64,000 nucleotides of DNA from Microbacteriaceae bacterium (GTDB lineage Bacteria; Actinomycetota; Actinomycetes; Actinomycetales; Microbacteriaceae): the NCBI GenBank assembly GCA_019639055.1, contig JAHBSP010000003.1:1-64000 (forward strand), written 5' to 3'. A program made the translations under genes and the position numbers. Shown in pieces: positions 27,268 to 38,782 of this stretch. Below the pieces are notes generated by a model, which was not told the DNA's origin, searched no databases, and worked only from the letters and a program-made list of their open reading frames with translations. Numbering within the stretch: the stretch's first letter is position 1; each line of letters opens with the position of its first letter.

Positions 27268-27275
27268 GGAATCTT

Positions 27276-28178
27276 TTGAGCGCACAAATATTAGACGGAA
27301 AGAAGGCTGCGGCAGAAATTAAAGCCGAGCTGAAACTCCGGGTGCAAAGACTGGAAGGCTTAGGGGTAACACCTACCCTTGCCACGGTTATGGTTGGGGA
27401 AGATCCGGGGTCCGCAATTTATGTCGCAGGCAAGCATCGTGACGCTCACGAAATTGGCCTGCGTAGTATTCGTGTGGATCTACCTGCTGAAATTTCACAG
27501 ACTGATTTACTTAGCCAGTTGGATGCTCTAAACCTCGATCCAGACATCACCGGATATATTCTCCAGTTGCCGATTTCTAAAGGCTTGGACACAGAAGCGG
27601 CGCTGGAAGCGATAGATCCGGCTAAGGATGCTGACGGACTTCACCCAATGAATCTCGGCAGGCTTGTCGCAAATGTTTCCAGCGAAATCAGCACTCCACT
27701 GCCTTGCACTCCTCGCGGAGTTATTGAACTGGTTGAACGTGCGGGGATTAGCTGGCAGGGTAAACATGTTGTGGTGGTTGGCAGGGGGCTCACTGTTGGT
27801 CGCCCGCTCGGATTGCTACTAACTAGGAGGCAATACAACTCCACGGTGACTCTCACACACACCGGCACTGTTGGTTTAGAGAATTACCTGCGTGAAGCGG
27901 ATGTGATTGTTGCGGCAGTGGGTGTGCCTCACCTGATTACTCCTGAAGTGGTGAAGCCCGGGGCAATCGTCTTGGATGTTGGCGTCTCTAGAGTCGCAGC
28001 TGGCGACGCATCCGGAAAATCAAAAGTCGTGGGGGATGTTGACCCCGCAGTTTCCGAAGTGGCAGCTTGGGTATCTCCTAACCCGGGTGGTGTTGGGCCA
28101 ATGACCAGGGTTTTGTTGCTGGCTAATGTTGTTGAGATGGCCGAGCGAAATGCCGGAATTGGAAGTGAATCTGAATGA
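27276..28178 (+). CDS. folD: Methylene-THF dehydrogenase/cyclohydrolase
   Basis: Turns methylene-THF from GlyA into 10-formyl-THF with NADP. A 300-residue FolD with the [13 protein letters not shown] block (catalytic Lys), [10 protein letters not shown], and the [14 protein letters not shown] cofactor loop. It starts at a TTG giving [12 protein letters not shown], with an AGGGA site upstream. Its end overlaps the nitrilase gene as ATGA. Its product is the substrate of PurH and PurU in this window. Confidence 0.96.
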   Translation: MSAQILDGKKAAAEIKAELKLRVQRLEGLGVTPTLATVMVGEDPGSAIYVAGKHRDAHEIGLRSIRVDLPAEISQTDLLSQLDALNLDPDITGYILQLPISKGLDTEAALEAIDPAKDADGLHPMNLGRLVANVSSEISTPLPCTPRGVIELVERAGISWQGKHVVVVGRGLTVGRPLGLLLTRRQYNSTVTLTHTGTVGLENYLREADVIVAAVGVPHLITPEVVKPGAIVLDVGVSRVAAGDASGKSKVVGDVDPAVSEVAAWVSPNPGGVGPMTRVLLLANVVEMAERNAGIGSESE

Positions 28179-28996
28179 CTCCGATCGTTGCTGAAGAATC
28201 CCAAAGCGTGCGCATTGCCGCCGCCCAGTTTGCACCTGGAGAAGACAAAGCAGAGAACCTGCGAATAATTTCGGACCTTGTTGCAGAGGCTGCAAGGAGT
28301 GGTGTTCAACTAATCGTTTTTCCGGAGTATTCCAGCTTTTGTCAAACCCCACTGAGTGAGGCTGGTATTGAAGCGGCTGAAGAACTTGACGGTGAATTTG
28401 TTGCTCGGCTCACAACATTCTGTCGCCTATTTAATATGGTGATTGTTGCCGGCATGCTGGAAAAATTCGACGGTAATAAGGTTTACAACACCCTTGTTGC
28501 TGTCGGCGCGGATGGGCTAATCACCTACTCGCGAAAGCTTCACCTTTACGATGCATTTGGTGCGAAAGAAAGTAATCGGGTAGAACCAGGTGACCCCAGT
28601 GTGCGCGGCGCTTTCGAGGTGGCGGGTATTCGTTTTGGGCTTATGACCTGTTACGACCTGCGTTTTCCCGAGGTCGCTAGGTGGTTGCTTGATTTCGAGA
28701 TCGGTGTTTATCTCGTGCCAGCCCAGTGGATGCCCGGAGAAAATAAGGTGCACCACTGGCATTCGCTTCTCACAGCGCGCGCTATTGAGAACATCGCTTA
28801 TTTTGTCGGCGCGGATCAAGATGGACCGAAATCTTCCGGAAACACCGAAATTATCGACCCGCTGGGAATATCTCAATGCGTGCTCGAATCCGGGCAGGGG
28901 CTAGTAATTAGTGAAGTTTCTGCTTCGGTTATTGAGAAAGCGAGAAGGCAGAACCCGGCACTGAATCTGCGCAGGTTCAGGGTCGAGCCTATTTAA
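28175..28996 (+). CDS. Carbon-nitrogen hydrolase (nitrilase superfamily)
   Basis: A 273-residue amidase of the Nit/omega-amidase type. The catalytic triad is visible as Glu51 (FPEYSS), Lys121 (SRKLHLYD) and Cys159 ([10 protein letters not shown]). Cytoplasmic; no signal peptide. It is coupled to folD by ATGA. The closest named roles are deaminated-glutathione amidase or omega-amidase, but the exact substrate cannot be set from sequence. Confidence 0.88.
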   Translation: MTPIVAEESQSVRIAAAQFAPGEDKAENLRIISDLVAEAARSGVQLIVFPEYSSFCQTPLSEAGIEAAEELDGEFVARLTTFCRLFNMVIVAGMLEKFDGNKVYNTLVAVGADGLITYSRKLHLYDAFGAKESNRVEPGDPSVRGAFEVAGIRFGLMTCYDLRFPEVARWLLDFEIGVYLVPAQWMPGENKVHHWHSLLTARAIENIAYFVGADQDGPKSSGNTEIIDPLGISQCVLESGQGLVISEVSASVIEKARRQNPALNLRRFRVEPI

Positions 28997-29001
28997 GCTT
29001 C

Positions 29002-29022
29002 TCCACAGCGCTTAACTGTGGA
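29002..29022 (+). terminator. Weak stem-loop after the glyA-folD-nitrilase unit
   Basis: TCCACAG (29002-29008) pairs with CTGTGGA (29016-29022) around a seven-base loop, five bases after the stop. No T run follows directly; GATTTTGT occurs 15 bases on. A modest terminator or mRNA end. Confidence 0.4.
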
Positions 29023-29065
29023 TACTTCAGAGCACTGATTTTGTGGTTTAAGCAACACTTAGTGC

Positions 29066-29614
29066 ATGCAAAACGGATTAGTCAAATTTTGTAGCACACT
29101 CTCACTGGTGCTACTGGTCGCCACCATTTTCGGTTACAGCACCCAGAGTGCCGTAGCGGAAGAATTAGCCGAAGAATTAGAGCCTGCCTATGTGCAAACT
29201 TATCGGCAGTATTTATCGATTAAGGATTCAATACTGGCTGGTGAGCATTCGACGGATAGTGAAGTTAGCGACGAAACTGTAGTTCCTGAGCGCTTTGCTG
29301 AAGGGAGTGCCCTTGTTACTTTGTGGCGTGACTTAGCAGATTTTGAAGAGTACGGCATCCGACTTAAGGGAAACACCGCGGTGTCCGACTGGCGACTTCA
29401 ACAGCAATTTATGGATGCCGGTAAGCGCATCCAGATCGTGTATTTCTGCAATTTTGTTGGCGGTACCGATCTGCTAAATCAGCAGGGCGATTCCGTAAAA
29501 GGAGAGGATTCAGCAGCATTTGTAATCAATCAAGTAATAATCACAACCACTGCCGAGGATTCAGTGGTTTCTGAAGAGAAAGTTTTGGGGTATTCAGAAT
29601 CATGTACAAGATAG
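29066..29614 (+). CDS. Exported protein of unknown function
   Basis: 182 residues with a Sec signal peptide (about 1-31, helix STLSLVLLVATIFGY, cleavage near SAVAEE). The mature part is acidic and has no family I recognise; a single Cys occurs in YFCNFVGG and another near the end. There is no ribosome site in front of the ATG, so the transcript may be leaderless. Its end overlaps the next gene by 13 bases, so the two secreted proteins are made together. The pair precedes an HtrA protease gene. Confidence 0.7.
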   Translation: MQNGLVKFCSTLSLVLLVATIFGYSTQSAVAEELAEELEPAYVQTYRQYLSIKDSILAGEHSTDSEVSDETVVPERFAEGSALVTLWRDLADFEEYGIRLKGNTAVSDWRLQQQFMDAGKRIQIVYFCNFVGGTDLLNQQGDSVKGEDSAAFVINQVIITTTAEDSVVSEEKVLGYSESCTR

Positions 29615-30429
29615 TTTCAGCGCTCACACTCGCGCTTGTTTTGACCGGATCGGCCGGGGTAGATTCCGCCGAGGCAAACACTTGCCCTGCGGGGTATAAA
29701 AACTACGGAAGTACCTGTGTTAAGGTTGGCAACACTGGCGACTCAGTCAAAATTTCTGCCAATAAACAAACGACTAACACAGATAAAAGTAGTGGCGTCT
29801 CCGACTCTTCAAAAAGCTCGAAAGCTAAGAGTTCAAAGACAACTGATGTAAGTGTCGGGCCAAGTTCCGTTCTTAACTGTGGTAGTGGCTGCAAGGTAGT
29901 AATTCTCCACCGAGGTGGTCAACAAGTAAAAATACTTTTCGACACAGGAAAACCGGAGACTAAGTCACCGGCGACGCAGCAAAAGAAAATCACGCTGAGT
30001 GATATTGCCCATTTCAAACCGAATGTTCCGGTGCAGCAGGCTGATCCTTTTCCAATTGCTTTTGACTCTACCCCGGTAAATTTCTGGAGTGATGCAAAGC
30101 CCCATACTGTAAGAGGGCGACTACTAGAGGTAACTGCTGAGGTGCGTTTTACACCTGAAACTTACCACTGGAATTTTGGTGATGGCAACACGCTCAAGTC
30201 CAACACTGCTGGTGAACCGAGATCTGCAGGCGATTACACGTTGTCAACCGCCACAAGCCACGTGTTCAATCAGATAGGAAATTTTACAATTAGGCATTCT
30301 GTCACATACAGTGCGCAGTACCGGATTTCAGGTGAAAACTGGTTGAGCATAGAGGGCGGTATAGAAGTGGAAGGAAATCCACTCAACATATATCTGGCAA
30401 GTCCTAAGTCTCTTTTAATAAAAAACTAA
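29602..30429 (+). CDS. Exported PKD-domain protein
   Basis: 275 residues. A signal peptide (1-26) is followed by a Cys pair motif (TCPAGYKNYGSTCVK), a Ser/Lys/Thr-rich linker (about 45-85), another Cys pair (CGSGCK), and a C-terminal PKD-like domain from about 165, marked by YHWNFGDGNT. PKD folds usually mediate surface or protein contacts. It overlaps the preceding exported protein by 13 bases. The function is unknown; context suggests an envelope role. Confidence 0.75.
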   Translation: MYKIVSALTLALVLTGSAGVDSAEANTCPAGYKNYGSTCVKVGNTGDSVKISANKQTTNTDKSSGVSDSSKSSKAKSSKTTDVSVGPSSVLNCGSGCKVVILHRGGQQVKILFDTGKPETKSPATQQKKITLSDIAHFKPNVPVQQADPFPIAFDSTPVNFWSDAKPHTVRGRLLEVTAEVRFTPETYHWNFGDGNTLKSNTAGEPRSAGDYTLSTATSHVFNQIGNFTIRHSVTYSAQYRISGENWLSIEGGIEVEGNPLNIYLASPKSLLIKN

Positions 30430-30469
30430 GACTACTCACAGCTAGGGGGGTGATGCTTGACTAGTAGTC
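30430..30469. promoter_or_regulatory. Inverted repeat GACTACT/AGTAGTC upstream of the HtrA gene
   Basis: GACTACT (30430-30436) and AGTAGTC (30463-30469) are exact complements 26 bases apart, and the right arm ends six bases before the AAGGAG ribosome site. It could fold in the leader RNA or serve as a binding site. A G6 run lies in the loop. Confidence 0.35.
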
Positions 30470-30485
30470 ATAACAAGGAGATGTA

Positions 30486-31832
30486 ATGAACACTGATCAG
30501 GGCAAAACCCCAGCAGATCCAGAGAGCACAAAGGCGCAGGGTGAGAGCGTTAACGCGGACAAACTATCAGCACAACAAACCCAGCAGGCAGCTAATTACC
30601 CGTCAGCCCCAAGCTATGCTCCATCAGTTCATTATGCACAATCCACACAACCTTCTCCTGGGTCTGGCACCAAGACCAAAAGCACATTTTCCGGTAAAGC
30701 ACTAGCAGGGGCAGTTGCACTAAGCGCTGCTCTTGGTGGCAGTATCGGTGTCGGTACTTTCGCACTGCTTCAACAGCAGCCGACTCAAACTGTGCAGCCC
30801 AACGAAACGGCAGTGACAATCAACACCAGTAATCTGAGCCAAGCGGTCGCCGCAGTTGCAAAGAAAGCATCAGCGGCAGTTGTTACAGTCAATTATTCTG
30901 ACAGCCTAGGGTCGGGAATTATCCTTAGCACTGATGGTTACATCCTGACAAATAATCACGTAGTGGCAAAAGCTAATGCAAATCCTTCAATTACTCTCGC
31001 TGACGGACGCATCGTTACCGGTGTTGTAGTCGGAACCGACCCGCTAATGGATTTGGCAGTGATAAAGATTTCAAATATTGACGGACTTACCGCTATCGAG
31101 TGGGGCGACACTGGCGAACTAGCAATCGGTGATGTTGCTGTTGTTATTGGGGCTCCACTTGGTTACGAACATTCAGTTACTTCGGGTGTTATTAGTGCAC
31201 TCGATAGGAGCATTGAGGTAGCAGGTTACGGACTGGATGATAATGACCTACCCTCAACTCCTGATGAAAATGGAGAAGAGGGGGAGCAGCCTTGGTATTT
31301 TGATCTGCCAGGGAACGAGCAGAATAATCAGAACAACGCGAATGTTTCAACTGTGCTGCTCCCCGTCCTCCAAACTGATGCGGCAATCAACCCGGGCAAC
31401 TCTGGCGGCGCCCTACTGAATGCTGAAGGAAAGTTGATTGGTGTTAACGTGGCAATTGCGCGCACCAGTTCAACCGACCAGAGCCTAAACGTTGGTCTTG
31501 GATTCGCAATTCCTGCTGATGTTGCCAAGCGCGTCTCTGAAGAAATCATCGCAAATGGAGAGGCAACTCATGGTCGGCTTGGTGCGGAGGTTCTTACCTC
31601 TACCGAGGATGTCTCCGGAGCGGTAATCAGTAGCCTACTGTCTGGGGGAGCTGCAGAAGTAACCGGTCTCAAGGTTGGTGACATTGTTACTAAGTTCAAT
31701 GGAATCGGTATCTGGTCCAGCCAGGATTTGGCAGCAAGAGCTCGAGCAGCCGGTGCAAGCGCTCAGGTAGAGATTACCTACTATCGCGATGGTACTTACA
31801 GAACCTTGCTGGCAACTTTGGGTCAGCTTTAA
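30486..31832 (+). CDS. HtrA/DegP-like membrane-anchored serine protease with PDZ domain
   Basis: A 448-residue S1C protease for quality control outside the membrane. A disordered cytoplasmic N-terminus rich in Gln, Ser and Pro (1-60) precedes one membrane helix (about 65-95, ALAGAVALSAALGGS). The trypsin-like domain has the triad His158 (TNNHVV), Asp189 (DLAVIKI) and Ser306 (NPGNSGGAL). A PDZ domain fills about 350-448. An acidic insert (about 240-280) lies between Asp and Ser. The ATG follows AAGGAG. Two exported proteins lie just upstream and may be clients or partners. Confidence 0.93.
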   Translation: MNTDQGKTPADPESTKAQGESVNADKLSAQQTQQAANYPSAPSYAPSVHYAQSTQPSPGSGTKTKSTFSGKALAGAVALSAALGGSIGVGTFALLQQQPTQTVQPNETAVTINTSNLSQAVAAVAKKASAAVVTVNYSDSLGSGIILSTDGYILTNNHVVAKANANPSITLADGRIVTGVVVGTDPLMDLAVIKISNIDGLTAIEWGDTGELAIGDVAVVIGAPLGYEHSVTSGVISALDRSIEVAGYGLDDNDLPSTPDENGEEGEQPWYFDLPGNEQNNQNNANVSTVLLPVLQTDAAINPGNSGGALLNAEGKLIGVNVAIARTSSTDQSLNVGLGFAIPADVAKRVSEEIIANGEATHGRLGAEVLTSTEDVSGAVISSLLSGGAAEVTGLKVGDIVTKFNGIGIWSSQDLAARARAAGASAQVEITYYRDGTYRTLLATLGQL

Positions 31833-31840
31833 GCAATCAT

Positions 31841-31872
31841 TTGCAGAGAATGTCTGCCGTAACGGGTAGTCT
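31841..31872 (+). promoter_or_regulatory. Probable leaderless promoter of dnaX
   Basis: TAGTCT (31867-31872) stands six bases before the GTG start, the distance expected when transcription begins at the start codon itself. TTGCAG (31841-31846) lies 20 bases upstream. There is no ribosome site. Confidence 0.5.
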
Positions 31873-31878
31873 AAGTTT

Positions 31879-33648
31879 GTGGCTACTGCGTTATATAGAA
31901 GGTATCGTCCCGAGAGTTTTGCTGAACTTATAGGGCAATCGCAGGTGACCGATCCGCTAATTACTGCGTTGAAAACTAACCGTGTAAATCATGCCTATCT
32001 ATTCAGTGGACCGAGAGGATGCGGTAAGACCACCTCTGCCAGAATCTTGGCACGCTGCCTCAACTGTGAGCAAGGCCCAACCCCAGAACCCTGTGGAAAA
32101 TGCCCAAGCTGTATAGAGCTTGCACGTAGCGGCTCAGGTTCTCTCGACGTAGTAGAGATTGACGCTGCTAGCCATAACGGTGTTGATGATGCCCGTGATT
32201 TGCGCGAGAGAGCGGGGTTTGCCCCTGCGAGAGACCGTTACAAAATTTTCATTCTTGACGAAGCACACATGGTCACAACACAGGGATTCAATGCGCTACT
32301 GAAAATTGTTGAAGAGCCACCCGCTCACGTGAAGTTTATTTTTGCAACAACAGAACCTGATAAAGTCATTTCCACTATTCGCTCGCGCACGCACCACTAT
32401 CCATTCAGGCTTGCACCACCAAATGTGATGCTTGATTACCTAAACGAACTGCTATCAAAAGAGAATCTAACTGCTGATCCTGGCGTGCTTTCGCTCGTAA
32501 CTAGAGCCGGTGGTGGTTCTTTCAGGGATACTCTTTCAGTACTTGATCAGTTAATTGCTGGTAGTGAAGGCAGCAACATTGATTATGACCTAACCGTCGC
32601 TCTTCTCGGCTACACTCATGCTTCACTGCTTGAGGAGGTCACGACAGCGCTCGCCGATCAGGACAGTGCCGGGGTTTTTAAGTCTGTTGATAAAGTCATC
32701 CAAACCGGCCAAGATCCCAAGCGTTTCGCTGAAGATCTTTTAGAAAGATTCCGTGACCTGATTCTGGTTTCTGCAACAAAAGGGGATGCCGCTTCAGTTC
32801 TCAGGGGCACCGACGAAACAGAGTTGCTCGCGCTAGAGACTATTGCTACTAAATTCGGGCAAACTTCACTATCAAAGGCGGCAGATATTATTGCCGATGC
32901 TATTACTGAGCTCTCGGGGGCAACCTCACCTAAACTTCAGTTAGAAATTCTGATGGCTCGCCTGCTAGTCGCACTAGATGGGGGCTCTTTGCAATCTGCG
33001 GTTTCAGAGCCTTCTGCATCGGTAGCGCCTGCTACTTTTGCACCAACGCCCGGATTTACAGCACCAGTTCCAAAGAAAAGTGAAGAAAAGCCAGCTGAGA
33101 CTAAACCTAATGAGAAAAAGCCGGATGCACCTAAAGATTTGAAAGACCCGGCATCGGTCTCGATTGAGCATTTCCAGAACTCTTGGGAACAGATTCTGCA
33201 ATCGGTTAGCAACCGTTCAAAAGCTACCTGGACTGTGCTTATTGGCTCAACACCGCGTATTTGGGAGGAAGGTGTGCTCCATATTGCCTTCGCAAGTGAG
33301 AGCAACCTACGTAGGTTTGCGCCTAAACCGGGCGAAGTCTCTGCTCCTGATCATCTACGCGCAGCCATTGCTGAAGTTTTGAGTGTGGCCACAAAATTCT
33401 TGCCATATCGTGGTGGAAGTGTGCCTCAAACCGCGTCGGAAACACCTGTTGTGGAGCCCACTCCAAAAGCCTCTAAACCGGATACACCTGTTGCCGAATC
33501 TGCCTCGGAAGCACCCGCAGCAAAGGTATCCGCACCAGAGGCACCCGTAGCAAAGAAACGCTCTCCGGAGCCAAATGATGGTCCTCGCTATGGAGATGCT
33601 GTGCTTAGAGAAGTCCTGAACGCGAAGCCAGTGGAGAAAGATAAGTAG
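31879..33648 (+). CDS. dnaX: DNA polymerase III subunit gamma/tau
   Basis: The clamp-loader ATPase. Residues 1-370 are the AAA+ module: Walker A GPRGCGKT (44-51), a zinc knuckle with Cys63, Cys72, Cys75 and Cys78, and DEAHMV (Walker B). A Pro/Lys/Glu/Ala-rich linker follows (about 375-430) and a tau-like C-terminal domain of about 160 residues. The start is GTG with no ribosome site, probably leaderless. I saw no convincing slippery site, so only the long form is supported. recR overlaps its end (TAGTG). Confidence 0.95.
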   Translation: MATALYRRYRPESFAELIGQSQVTDPLITALKTNRVNHAYLFSGPRGCGKTTSARILARCLNCEQGPTPEPCGKCPSCIELARSGSGSLDVVEIDAASHNGVDDARDLRERAGFAPARDRYKIFILDEAHMVTTQGFNALLKIVEEPPAHVKFIFATTEPDKVISTIRSRTHHYPFRLAPPNVMLDYLNELLSKENLTADPGVLSLVTRAGGGSFRDTLSVLDQLIAGSEGSNIDYDLTVALLGYTHASLLEEVTTALADQDSAGVFKSVDKVIQTGQDPKRFAEDLLERFRDLILVSATKGDAASVLRGTDETELLALETIATKFGQTSLSKAADIIADAITELSGATSPKLQLEILMARLLVALDGGSLQSAVSEPSASVAPATFAPTPGFTAPVPKKSEEKPAETKPNEKKPDAPKDLKDPASVSIEHFQNSWEQILQSVSNRSKATWTVLIGSTPRIWEEGVLHIAFASESNLRRFAPKPGEVSAPDHLRAAIAEVLSVATKFLPYRGGSVPQTASETPVVEPTPKASKPDTPVAESASEAPAAKVSAPEAPVAKKRSPEPNDGPRYGDAVLREVLNAKPVEKDK

Positions 33649-34247
33649 TGTACGCAGGTATCGTTCAAGAACTTATTGATGAGCTAGGAAGGCTACCAGG
33701 GATTGGCCCTAAAAGTGCCCAGCGCATCGCGTTCCATATTGTGCAGACCGAAGGTTTTGAAGTAAGTAACCTTGCTCGTGTCCTCAGAGAAGTAAAAGAG
33801 CGGGTCAAGTTTTGTCGCAATTGTGGGAACATTTCAGAGGAAGATCTCTGCAGTATCTGCGTTGATCCAAAACGTGACACCAGCAAAATATGCGTGGTTG
33901 AAGAAGCAAAAGATGTTGCCGCTATTGAACGCACCAGACAGTATCGCGGCCTCTATCACGTTCTCGGTGGAGCAATCTCACCTATAGACGGAATCGGTCC
34001 TGATCAGCTTAGAATCAAGCAATTATTAGAACGCCTTTCTGATACCAGCATCGAGGAAGTAATTATTGCTACCGACCCAAACCTGGAAGGTGAAGCTACT
34101 GCAGTATTTCTAAGTCGAACCCTCTCAGCACTCCCAATACGGGTTTCTAGGATTGCATCTGGCTTACCTGTTGGAGGAGACCTTGAATATGCCGACGAGG
34201 TAACTTTGGGCCGCGCATTTGAGGGTAGACGCACTGTTAATGACTAA
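33648..34247 (+). CDS. recR: Recombination mediator protein RecR
   Basis: 199 residues, works with RecF/RecO to load RecA on gapped DNA. A helix-hairpin-helix ([16 protein letters not shown]) is followed by a Cys4 zinc finger (Cys56, 59, 68, 71), a TOPRIM domain ([14 protein letters not shown]) and the Walker-B-like C-terminus. The GTG start shares a base with the dnaX stop; the dnaX-recR pairing is conserved in bacteria. Confidence 0.96.
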   Translation: MYAGIVQELIDELGRLPGIGPKSAQRIAFHIVQTEGFEVSNLARVLREVKERVKFCRNCGNISEEDLCSICVDPKRDTSKICVVEEAKDVAAIERTRQYRGLYHVLGGAISPIDGIGPDQLRIKQLLERLSDTSIEEVIIATDPNLEGEATAVFLSRTLSALPIRVSRIASGLPVGGDLEYADEVTLGRAFEGRRTVND

Positions 34248-34317
34248 TTTTTGTTAGTGATTTGCTTCGTTGGTAACGTCTCAATACCGAGAACAGTTAC
34301 CCGCTCACAGACATTAA

Positions 34318-34372
34318 GGTTAAGCATTTACAATTAACCAGGGCGCGAAACCTCTACATCTACAACCGCGCC
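34318..34372 (+). promoter_or_regulatory. Two possible hairpins in the leader of ask
   Basis: GGTTAA/TTAACC (34318-34323, 34334-34339) and GGCGCG/CGCGCC (34342-34347, 34367-34372) lie in the 144-base gap before the aspartokinase gene. The first could be a regulator site and the second a leader hairpin. I see no lysine riboswitch core. Confidence 0.3.
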
Positions 34373-34391
34373 TGCGTGGAGCAAAGATAAA

Positions 34392-36700
<2,309 letters not shown>

Positions 36701-36701
36701 A

Positions 36702-36707
36702 TATAAT
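36702..36707 (+). promoter_or_regulatory. Consensus -10 box of a leaderless mqo promoter
   Basis: A perfect TATAAT ends six bases before the GTG of mqo, the spacing of a leaderless transcript. No clear -35 is seen at 17 bases upstream. A GAGG lies directly against the start and is too close to work as a usual ribosome site. Confidence 0.5.
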
Positions 36708-36713
36708 TTAGAG

Positions 36714-38195
36714 GTGAGTACGAAGACCCCCATGGATGTGGTTCTAATTGGCGCAGGCATCATGAGTGCCACGCTAGCTTCATTTCTGAGGGAACTTGAA
36801 CCGTCCTGGAGCTTCCAAATCATTGAACGACAGCCGGATGCTGCAATGGAATCCTCAAACGCTTGGAATAATGCCGGTACCGGACATTCGGCTCTCTGCG
36901 AGTTGAATTATTCGCCACAGCAAGAAGACGGATCAATTACCATCACAAATGCTGTGAAAGTGAATGAACAGTTTCAAGTTTCCAGGCAGTTTTGGGCATG
37001 GTTGACAAAGCAAAAAATTGTCAAAGACCCATCCACTTTTATCCGTACTACCCCGCATATGTCTTTCGTTTGGGGCGAGAAGGATGTTGAATTCTTGCGG
37101 AAGCGTTACGCTGCACTAAAAGATCACCCACTCTTTGCCGGTATGGAGTATTCAGAAGATTTAGCGCAAATTGCTAAATGGGCTCCGCTTATCGCTATTG
37201 GGCGGAAAAAAGACCAAGCCGTGGCAGCCACATATGCGCTTGCCGGCACAGATGTAAATTTTGGTTCCTTGACCAGACAACTGATTGCATCCCTTGAAGC
37301 AAAGGGTGTCGAAGTCAAATACGAAACCACTGTTACCGATATTAAGCGTAAGAAAAACGGCAAATGGGTAGTTACCAGTTCCGGTGTTAACGGCAAGAAA
37401 AACGTAGTCACAGCGAAATATGTTTTTGTTGGTGCAGGTGGAGGTGCCCTGTCTCTCCTGCAATCCAGCGGTATAAAAGAAATCCAGGGCTTTGGTGCTT
37501 TTCCTGTCAGTGGGCAGTTTTTTAAAACCACGAACCCTGAACTTGTACAGCGGCACAACACGAAAGTTTATGGGAAAGCCCAAGTTGGGGCACCACCGAT
37601 GTCTGTTCCACACCTTGACTCAAGGACCGTTGACGGCGAAGGCGCGCTACTATTTGGCCCATATGCAGGGTTTACCCCTAAGTTCTTGAAATACGGTTCT
37701 CGCTATGAACTACTTGGTTCACTCAGGTTTCGCAACCTTTTGCCTGATCTCCATGTTGGTCTCAAAACACTGGGTGACGGACTAATGACCTACCTAATTT
37801 CTCAAGTGTTTGCGAGCAAGAAAAAGAAGTTCGAATCTCTGCTAGATTTCATGCCAACCGCCGATCCCAGGGATTGGGAGCTAATTACGGCAGGTCAACG
37901 TGTGCAAGTCATCCGTCCAGAAGGTGGCGCAAAAGGCATTCTGCAATTTGGAACTGAAGTGATTACTTCCGAAGATGGAACTATGTCTGGACTGCTTGGG
38001 GCATCCCCAGGCGCTTCAACAGCCGCTCCAATCATGATTGATGTGTTGAAACGTTGTTACCCTCAAAGGTATGAAGAATGGTTGCCTAAGCTTAAGCAGA
38101 TGGTTCCATCAATTGGACAAGCCCTTAGTGATAAGCCTGCACTGGCAAAGAAAACGCTAGAGTCCACAGCTAAGGCATTAAAACTGGAGGCATAA
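36714..38195 (+). CDS. mqo: Malate:quinone oxidoreductase
   Basis: A membrane-associated FAD enzyme that oxidises malate to oxaloacetate and passes electrons to quinone, replacing or aiding malate dehydrogenase. 493 residues; the FAD loop LIGAGIMSATL is at the N-terminus and ESSNAWNNAGTGHSALCELNY-like family sequence follows (here split: NAWNNAGTGHSALCELN). The C-terminal block GAKGILQFGTEVITSEDG is also typical. The GTG start has a -10 box six bases upstream. It is coupled to tdk by TAATG. Confidence 0.95.
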   Translation: MSTKTPMDVVLIGAGIMSATLASFLRELEPSWSFQIIERQPDAAMESSNAWNNAGTGHSALCELNYSPQQEDGSITITNAVKVNEQFQVSRQFWAWLTKQKIVKDPSTFIRTTPHMSFVWGEKDVEFLRKRYAALKDHPLFAGMEYSEDLAQIAKWAPLIAIGRKKDQAVAATYALAGTDVNFGSLTRQLIASLEAKGVEVKYETTVTDIKRKKNGKWVVTSSGVNGKKNVVTAKYVFVGAGGGALSLLQSSGIKEIQGFGAFPVSGQFFKTTNPELVQRHNTKVYGKAQVGAPPMSVPHLDSRTVDGEGALLFGPYAGFTPKFLKYGSRYELLGSLRFRNLLPDLHVGLKTLGDGLMTYLISQVFASKKKKFESLLDFMPTADPRDWELITAGQRVQVIRPEGGAKGILQFGTEVITSEDGTMSGLLGASPGASTAAPIMIDVLKRCYPQRYEEWLPKLKQMVPSIGQALSDKPALAKKTLESTAKALKLEA

Positions 38196-38782
38196 TGGCG
38201 AAACTATACTTCCGTTACGGGGCTATGAATTCCGGAAAATCAACAGCACTTCTGCAAGCTGCTTTCAACTACGAAGAGCGCGGACAGAAAGTTCTAGTCA
38301 CAAAACCGGGTATTGATACTAAAACGAGTGGCATAATTTCTCGCTTAGGCATGGTTCGTCAGCCAGATTTTCTTATTGGCACGGATGATAGTGTGCGCGA
38401 TTTATTCACAGAACATGCGGAAAAATCTTCCGAACCGATTGCCTGTCTGCTCGTTGATGAAGCTCAGTTTCTATCAGCTACTCAAGTGGACGATCTGCTC
38501 TGGGTTGCGCTGGTCAAGAATGTTCCGGTATTGGCTTATGGAATCCGAACCGATTTTAAAACGGTAGCGTTTCCGGGTAGTGCCAGGCTCCTGGAGCTAT
38601 CGCACTCTCTTGAAGAACTAAAAACTATTTGTAGGTGCGGGCGTAAGGCGATTTTCAACGGCAGAAAGAGTGGCGATAAGTTCATCTTTGACGGTGATCA
38701 GGTCGCTATTGATGGCGAAGAAGTAACCTACGAGTCGCTCTGTGGACTTTGCTATATCCGTGAGAGTGGATGGCTTGCATGA
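38195..38782 (+). CDS. tdk: Thymidine kinase, type II
   Basis: Salvages thymidine to dTMP. 195 residues with the phosphate loop GAMNSGKST at 9-17, DEAQFL near residue 90 as Walker B, and a C-terminal zinc site with Cys pairs in CRCG and CGLC. It starts within the mqo stop, and the next gene starts in its own stop (ATGA), so mqo-tdk-HAD-gtrA form one unit. Confidence 0.94.
   Translation: MAKLYFRYGAMNSGKSTALLQAAFNYEERGQKVLVTKPGIDTKTSGIISRLGMVRQPDFLIGTDDSVRDLFTEHAEKSSEPIACLLVDEAQFLSATQVDDLLWVALVKNVPVLAYGIRTDFKTVAFPGSARLLELSHSLEELKTICRCGRKAIFNGRKSGDKFIFDGDQVAIDGEEVTYESLCGLCYIRESGWLA

Noticed and set aside
31879..33648. Programmed frameshift in dnaX to make a short gamma form
   Set aside because: A-rich stretches occur in the linker, but I found no slippery heptamer with a following hairpin that I could defend.
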